NCBI RefSeq assembly: GCF_030848805.1
Contig: NC_092365.1
Span: forward strand, 8,246,001 to 8,310,000
Reading direction: 5' to 3'
Length of the DNA: 64,000 nt
From: Temnothorax longispinosus
Lineage: Eukaryota > Arthropoda > Insecta > Hymenoptera > Formicidae
The position numbers were made by a program, and so were the translations under genes. The notes under the pieces were generated by a model. It ran no database searches, was not told the DNA's origin, and was given only the letters and a program-made list of their open reading frames with translations. Below, piece by piece: positions 42,501-51,500 of the stretch; the stretch's first letter is position 1, and every line of letters begins with the position of its first letter.

Positions 42501-45500
42501 GTTTGGACTTCTATGTTACGGCAGTTCGAGAAATGCTAAAGCGTCTACCTTATAACAATGAATTTTTTAAAAAGTTAAGTTTTCTAGATCCTAAAATTGC
42601 TCTTTATAAAGAAGGTAGAAATAAAATTAAATATTTAACTCATATTGCTAAGCAAGTAGAACATGTTAACATATCAGATTTAGCTTTTGAGTGGGACATA
42701 TTACCATCAAGTTTTGACGAACAACAAAAAATACAGTTAGCTTCTTTACAAATAGATGAAATGTGGAATAATATATTACAATGTAAACATTTTGACGGGA
42801 AAAAGTTGTTTCCAAATTTAGAATTATTAATTGAAGTAGTCCTTTGTTTTCCTCATTCCAATGCCGAGGCTGAAAGAATATTTTCTATTGTTACAGATGT
42901 AAAAAGTAAGAAAAGAAATCGATTGTGTAATAATACTCTTTCTTCAATTTGTGTAATTCGATCAAGTCTTCAAGCTAAAAACATTAATTGTATGAAGTTT
43001 GAACCTGACGTGAGGCATTTTGAACTGCATAATACGCAAAATTTATATAAAAACCAATGCACATCTGATAATGCTTAATATTTTTTGTATTATTTTGCAT
43101 AATACTTTTGAATTTTTACATCTAGCCCATCTAACCTATATTTTCTTTCTGCACATGCTGCACATTATTATTAATTTTTATTTTATTTTTCAGCGTTTAA
43201 TTACTATACACATATTAAATGTTTATTTTGTTTTTCAGAGTTTATTTTTCATATATTATCTATATATTTTTAATAAAATATGTGATAAAAATGTGACAAA
43301 ATAGTAATGTGTGTGATAAAAGCCAAAGATGCAATATTTTATTTTTTAAGTTATTTTTTATTTCTGTTATTGAACATGTTTTAAAAAATTGTAACATGTT
43401 GATTACAAATAATTTTATTTTATTACTAAATGTGCTATTTTTCTGTATTAATTTGAAAATTTTTCTACTTATTTTAATTTATTACAATATTTATAAAATA
43501 TGTTTATTTTGTACTTTAGAAATGTATTTTTTTTTTTAAATGAAAACTGGTAAGGTTTTTGGCAGTTTTCCTTACCCTTGCAACAAATGTTGGTTTTCTT
43601 TAATAATTCTGCCGAATTAAATATCCTATTGTTTGAGATCGCAACAATTAGCATCGCGACGAAGTCGCGTTCGGCTGCATGTCAGCACATGCACGCTTGC
43701 AGTAAATTAATATTCGCGTAAAATGTTGCATAAGAGTTGTCACGGGAATATTCGGTATAGCATGGATCTTTCGGGATTAGCTTTCTAGAAACTTTAACAT
43801 TGTTATCGATAATAAAGTCAAACAACAACGCTAGAACAAAGGAACGATCCATGCTATACACAAAGCACTCGAAAACAGGTGACGACCCCGTCGGGTCGCC
43901 ACGTGAAACCGGTGACGTCGGCTCCATGACGCGGAACTCCGACGGCCAATCACCCTCCCGAAACTCTGGGAAATCTGCAGGGAGGGAGTTTCGCCTCGGA
44001 GGTGTTAAAAAGACCGCCGCTGCGCCGCGGAACCGATTTCGCTCGCAGATCATAGTAAAACTGCTTTTCGTACTCCGCTTTGCACACCGCTTTTCGCTAT
44101 TCCGCGCTTCGAACACGCTTTCGCCGCGTCGCTCGCCGTAGCTTCTGTGCGCGCTTCACGGCTTCCTTGGCTAAAAGGAAAAGAACTGTAAATAATTGTA
44201 TATTTTAGACATTTTCGAATATATTTGTTTATTTCACAATTTGGTATTTGTTCCCTTTTTTTTGTGGTCGTCTTCTACCTCGCGCTTTCTCGCGCTACCG
44301 CGCGCTCTCGAACACCTATTTTGAGTCATTATTTGTTTTCTTGAAATTATTTCAGCTCCCTTTTCCTTCTTTCAGCGTATCTTTAATTTTATTATTATTA
44401 AATATACATTATGATATATAATAAAATATAAGTTGCAAATATATTAAACTTTTTGCTTTCGTAAAAAAAATTTGTTTTCAGGTATCTTTGGCAAAGTGTT
44501 AGAATGTTCTAATCTAAAACGTCGAAAAATCACTTCTGTACAAAATGTCCGTGTGTGTGTGACGCTTTTGTTGTCCGTTTATGCTCTAACTTTCGTAATT
44601 TTTGAGATATCGGGATGCATTTTTTTTAATCGATAGAGTATCATGTAAAGAAGGTAGGATTGAATTTGGCGATGATTGGTAAAACTGCTCTTTTCTAATA
44701 AAATTTAGAATTTTTGATGAAATGTTTGTGGTTGCTCTAACTTCCGCAAATTTTAAGATATTGGGCTGTTTCTAATTTTATTATATTCTTCAGTCTTTTC
44801 TACCTCTATTTTATATACAATTTAAGATTTATATCAATTAGAAACAAAGCCATGCGATCCAAGCCTAGGTCTTTTTGGCAGCCTTATATTAGTTTGTGTA
44901 TACATATATATTATATACTATATATATACACATAAATTTTCCAAACTACTGCGCGCCGATTAAATTTTCGGACTTAAAACACCATAATTGTTAGAATTAA
45001 AAACCCTTCCCTCCCCGGAATTAAATCGACTCGATTTAATTAATCGGCGCGCAGTAGTTTGGAAAATGTATATGTGTATATATATAGAAATACCCCTCGC
45101 GAATGCGCTGTTAGTTCGTTCCGGCCATCCATGTGAAGACACTGCGCTCTGCAAGATTTTCTGCTTATTCACTGTAATTTTGCTGGTAGTTTCGATAAGA
45201 GGTGAATAATATAATATTTACATTACAGAATTAAATTTGACGCATGTGATAGGCTAAAACACTATAAAATTAGATTGCAAAATGATTTTAAAAACACACG
45301 TTTCTTTAATATATATTTTAAGGTTGTAAAGTGAAATGATTGAGTTTGATAATTTCGCGCCCAAAGTTGAAATTTTGAGACTGATTGAATTTTGGAGACT
45401 GATAAAATTTTAAAGTTGTTTTTGTAATTCATAGACAATAGGTATAACGATAACTGTGTGTTAAGAGTTACCAAGACTGTTTAGTTTACAATGTAAGGTG

Positions 45501-48500
45501 CTTACAGAAAAAATCATTGCTTAAGTTTTGATTTGAATTTATAATGATCGTTATTTGTTAACACATTCACTTATTTTTATATGTAGGTACTTACTAGACG
45601 ATATTTGTTTGAGATCGCAAAATTTAGCATCGCGACGAAGTCGCGTTCGGCTGCATGTCAGCACATGCACGCTTGCAGTAAATTGAGTAAATTAATATTT
45701 GCGTGAAATGCCGCTCAAGAATTGTCACGGAAATATTCGGTATAGCATGGATCTTTCGGGATTAGCTTTCTAGAAACTTTAACATTGTTATCAATAATAA
45801 AGTCAAACAACAACGCTAGAACAAAGGAACGATCCATGCTATACACAAAGCACTCGAAAACAGGTGACGACCCCGTCGGGTCGCCACGTGAAACCGGTGA
45901 CGTCAGCTCCATGACGCAGGACTCCGACGGCCAATCACCCTCCCGAAATTCTGAGAAATCTGCAGGGAGGGAGTTTCGCCTCGGAGGTGTTAAAAGGACC
46001 GCCGCGCCGCTGCGCCGCGGAATCGATTTCGCTCGCAGATCATAGAACACCGCTAGTATTTCTATACAACCGCTTTGCTTTACCGCTTATCACCGCTTTA
46101 CGCACTCGCGTGCTTAATTGCTATATCGCCGCTTTCGCCGTGCTAGACTCTGTGCGCGCTCACGGCATTTTGCCTGAAAAGGAAACTCGTGTAAATAAGT
46201 GTACATATTGAACATTAAACTTTGTATTTCTGTACTTGCTGTTTCTCTCCGTTTCTTTTGTGGTCGTCCTCTACCGCGCGCTATCTCGCGCTACCGCGCG
46301 CTCTCGAACATTTTGGTCCTTCGAGCCGGATCATACCGGCAACCGCGAATTCGGGAGTGCTTCCGCAAAGAACGACCGCAGTCATGAGCATGGACCAGAG
46401 CGCCTTGCTGAGCAGCCAGCACGACATCCACGGCCGCATCTTCCGTTCCATGGACAACCTACGGAAGCTGGGTGCAGATAAGCTCACCCTCGACGCTGTG
46501 AGCACCCGCATCTGCATTCTCGACGACCTGTGGGCAAAATTCGAGTCAAACCATGATCTCATTCGGGCATGTTACGGGCAACTCTACAACGAGAGTGAGT
46601 ACGCAAAAACAGATTTTGTCGACACTGTTGAGAACACTTACGTGCATCAGCATAGTCTGCTTACCGGTCTCGCGAATAAATTAAAACCCGCGACGCCCAG
46701 AGTGCCAGCCGGGCCGGAGCAGAACAACGAACACTCTCCTAAGACCTCGTTGCCCCGCATTACGCTGCGCGATTTCTCAGGCACGTATGAAGACTGGCCG
46801 TCGTTTCGTGACCTCTTCCAGTCGGTCATCGGCAAAAACTCAGCCATTTCAAACGTCGAGCGCTTCCACTACCTTCGGTCGTGCGTGAAAGGCACAGCTG
46901 AAAAATTAATTCGATCGTTAAACGTAACCGGAGACAATTACGAACGCGCATGGGCGATCTTAGACAAGCATTACGAAAATAAAAGGGAGTTGATACGCTC
47001 CAACTTTGCAACGTTCACCGCCGTCGCTAAGATAAAGGGAGATACCGCCGATGAACTTAGCCGAATTTCCAACGCCGCGACGGCCGCTGTTAACGCGCAG
47101 GAGAGCATCGGCCGGCCTATCGAGTCCCACGGGATGGACCTCTTCAACCACCTCGTAGTCGAGCTCTTTGATCCGCGTACGCGTCTCGAGTGGGAGTCCT
47201 CCATCTGCGACTCCATCAATCCACCGGATCACACGGCACTCACGGACTTTATGACCAAGCGCATACTAACACTTAATGCCGCGAAACCGAAACCCGCGTC
47301 GAAAGCCACAGAGACACGATCCGCGAAAACTCACGCCGCGAAACGTAGCTTCGATCCACAGTGTGCGTTGTGCAAGGGAAAGCACACCCTAATGACTTGC
47401 AACGATTTCAAGGCCAAGCCGGCCAATGAGCGTAAATCTTTCGTCGAGACTAATCGGCTGTGCTACAACTGCCTCGGTAATCACATGATCGCGAAGTGCC
47501 AATCGTCAAAAACGTGCCTAACGTGCAAATCTCGGCACCACACGATGCTCCACGAGGCTCAAGTCCCCGCGCCGAAACCCGTGGAGCCGAAATCCGCAGT
47601 GCGTCAAGACGAAGATAGCAAGGCCGTTCTTCTGGCAACCGCGCGGGTGATAGTCGCCGACCGCCTTGGAGATCCTCACGCCGTGAGAGCTCTAATCGAT
47701 CAGGGATCTGAAGTTTCGATTATCTCAGAATCTCTGGCTCAGCAGCTCCGCCTTAAACGATCGTACTCCGCCGTGTCAATCTTCGGGATCGGCGGCTCAA
47801 AATCGGGATCGACCCGCGGGAAGGTGACGGTGAGCATCACCTCCATCACGACCGGGTCCACAATCTCCGCCGTCGCGTTCGTTCTGCCGCGTCTCTCGCT
47901 ATATCAGGGCTCGACTACGAGGCGCGCTCCAGCGTGGCCACACATTCAGGGACTTCCTCTGGCCGACCCGCAGTCCCTGGATAACGATCCAGTCGAGATA
48001 CTCCTCGGAGCGGAAGTCTGCTCCATCATCTTCGAAGATGGTATCCGCAAGGGCGGTCCTGAAGCGCCCATCGCGCAGAAGACGGTCCTCGGTTGGATCC
48101 TCTCGGGGGGCTGTGGTGCAACAGAAGGGCACCGCAGCTCTCTTCAATGCACTGCCGACCACGAGCTAGTCGATCTAGTGCGCCGCTTTTGGGAGCAGGA
48201 AACCGACGTCTCCGCTCCCGCCGCTCTCACGCCCGAAGAGGAAGAATGCGAGGAGATCTTCGTGCGCACCCACGAACGTACGGCCACCGGACGGTACGTC
48301 GTAAGACTCCCGTTCCGGAAAATTCCAACGAGCCTGGCTGAAACTCGCAAGCCGGCGGAGCGCCTGCTGTCCACCATGGAGCGACGATGCGACCAGGACT
48401 CGCGGTTCGGTGAGCTCTACCGAGCCTTTATGCAGGAATATGAAGACCTGCAACATATGACGGAGGTGAGCAGTTCCGAAGACAACACCACCGGGAAGTG

Positions 48501-51500
48501 TTACTTACCACACCACGGAGTATTCAAGGAGGCCAGCTCCACCACCAAGCTCAGAGTGGTGTTCAACGGCTCGCAACGCACGAAGTCCGGTGAATCGTTG
48601 AACTCTCACTTACACGTTGGAGCTAATCTCTTGCCCGCGCTCGCCGACGTGATCTCGCGTTGGCGCCGGTACCGCGTAGCACTTGTGTCGGACATCAAAC
48701 AGATGTATCGCCAAATCCTCGTGCACCCTGAAGACCGCGGATTCCAGCGAATCTTATGGAGACGAAAGGTGACCGAGCTACTGCGCGAACTACTTCTGAA
48801 CACGGTGACGTACGGCCTCGCGTGTTCACCGTTTCTCGCGATCCGGTCACTCATTCAGTTGGCCAACGACGAAAAAGCGCGATATCCGCAGGGCGCCGTC
48901 GCACTGGCACTCGAGGACCGTTACGTCGACGATGTCCAGACGGGGACGGACACAATACCCGGCGCGATCGCGTTACAGACTGAACTTCGCGAACTTTGCA
49001 TGGCGGGCGGGTTTCCGCTTCGGAAGTGGTCGTCCAATTGCGAGGAAGCTTTAGAAGGCATTCCCCGGGAACACCGTCTGTTCCAAGAACCGCACTCTTG
49101 GCAGAACGAAAGTCAGACCACGTTAGGTCTCCTCTGGTACCCGAGCGAGGACAGCTTCGCGTTCGCGATACACCCGCGCACGATCACTCAGTACACGAAA
49201 CGACGCGTCCTCGCGGAAACCGCACGTCTCTTCGACCCACTGGGATGGCTCGCGCCAGTCATAATCCGCGCCAAGATATTAATTCAGTCTGCATGGCTGC
49301 AGCAGCTGGATTGGGATACTCCGCTCCCTTCCGCCGACGCTCACCGCTGGAAGCTCCTCTTCAAGGAACTCCCTTTGCTCGAAGGCCTCCGCGTGAATCG
49401 CTGGCTCGGCACTGGCACCGAGAACCAGCACTTGGAACTACACGGCTTCGCCGACGCATCCGAACGAGGATATGCCGCCGTCGTGTACCTCCGCGTCTCC
49501 TCAGACAACTTCCAGGCTGTACACATCCTGGCCGCCAAGAGCAAAGTGGCACCGGTGAAGCAAGTGACACTGGCGCGCCTCGAACTGTGTGCCGCCGCGT
49601 CACTTTCGAATCTCGCAAAGCACTATCGCAACACTTTAAGTCTGTCCACAGCACCTGTCTTTCTCTGGTCAGACTCTAAGACCACACTGCAGTGGATTCG
49701 AGGGCACTCCTCCCGCTGGAAGACCTTCGTCGCAAGCCGCGTAGCTCACATCCAGACGCAGATTCCCGACGCTCAATGGCGACACGTCCCAGGGCGGGAC
49801 AATCCAGCCGACTGCGCCTCCAGGGGGATCGCACCAAGTGAGCTACTGCACCACCCCTTGTGGTGGACGGGTCCAGCCTGGCTCCAGGAGGACCCCTCTC
49901 ACTGGCCGAACGAGGACTCCGAACTACCCGCAGACCAGATGCCCGAACAACGAGTCGTGGTGCAAGCCTGAGAAGGTTGAAGTCGAGCTTTGACATGCTA
50001 CTCAGGTTCTCATCCCTGCACCGGCTACTGAGAGTCACGGCCTGGTGCTCTCGCTGGCGACACTCCGTCGCCCGCACGACGCTCACGCTTCAACCTGACG
50101 AGATAGATGAGGCACTGTTTCTGTGGCTCCGCGTGGTGCAAGGGTTGCACTACGCCGCCGAAGTCACCGCAGTCGCCTTCAACCGCACTGCACCACTGAG
50201 GAGCTCACTGGTGCACTTAAATCCATTCCTGGATGACCACGGCGTGTTACGAGCAGGAGGACGCCTGAAGCACGCTCCGCTACCTCACGATGAGAAGCAC
50301 TCAATGATCGTCCCACCATCTTCGTGGCTCACTCGATTGCTGATCGACTCCTGCCACCGTCGAACGCTGCACGGGGGAGTGCAGCTCACTCTCGGGCTCC
50401 TCCGCCTTCGATTCTGGATCCCTCGAGGTCGGACCGTGGTCAAGCAGATGCTGCATCGGTGCGTCACGTGCACGCGATGGCGAGCGGCCACACCGCAGCC
50501 GCCCATGGGAAATCTTCTTCGAAGACGAGTCACACCAGCGCGCCCGTTCCTCCGGACCGGCTTGGACTACGCCGGCCCCATTCTCATCCGCACGAGCCGA
50601 GGACGAGGGCACAAGGCCTACAAGGCCTTCATCGCCGTGTTCGTTTGCCTCAGCTCCAAGGCCGTGCATCTCGACGTGGTCTCCGATTATACGACGGATG
50701 CATTTCTGGCTGCATTCCGTCGCTTCACAGCACGTCGAGGCCTCTGCGAGGAGATTTACTCGGACTGTGGCACCAACTTCGTCGGCGCTGACCGAGTTCT
50801 CCAAGACATGTTCCGCGCGTCATCCGCCGACGGCCGTCGCATCGCCCATTCTGTCACCTCCAAAGGTGTGAAATGGCACTTCAATCCGCCTGCCGCACCA
50901 CACTTCGGCGGACTTTGGGAGGCAGCGGTGAAATCCACGAAACATCACCTGCGACGAGTTATCGGAGAGAGCACACTCACTTTCGAGGAAATGTCCACGT
51001 TCCTCGCACAAGTCGAAGCCTGCCTGAATTCACGACCGCTCCAGGCTTTATCTGACGACCCGGACGATATTTCCGCACTCACACCGGGGCATTTCCTGAT
51101 CGGCGCCCCGCTGCTGGCCGTGCCCGAGCCTTCACTCGAGGAGACTGCCGACGGCACACTATCCCGGTGGCAGCACATTCAAAAAATGCGCGATCACTTC
51201 TGGTCTCGATGGTCGCGTGAATATATCCACGGGATGACAGCCCGGCCGAAGTGGCACAAAACCGAGGACGTTCCGGACGTGGGAGCCTTGTGCCTCGTAC
51301 GCTCCGAGAACACTCCACCGAGTCGATGGCCTCTCGCCCGGATCGTGAGACTGCACCCAGGGGACGACGGCGTGGTCCGCGTTGCAACAATTCGGACATC
51401 CACCTCAGAGCTCGTGCGCCCGCTGTGCAAGCTCGTGCTACTTCCCTGGATCAAGGACCAGCCGCCGCCGACGGATGCGTGAGCCACTCGACATTTACGG

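Noticed and set aside
43800..44141. ORF beginning MLSIIKSNNNARTKERS, repeated at 45785 and 52090
   Set aside because: It is LTR sequence, present in all three LTR copies and open antisense as well; repetition reflects the LTR, not a gene.
49955..49975. Programmed frameshift between BEL-2 RNase H and integrase
   Set aside because: No slippery heptamer or pseudoknot visible, and BEL/Pao pol is normally one frame; an indel is simpler.
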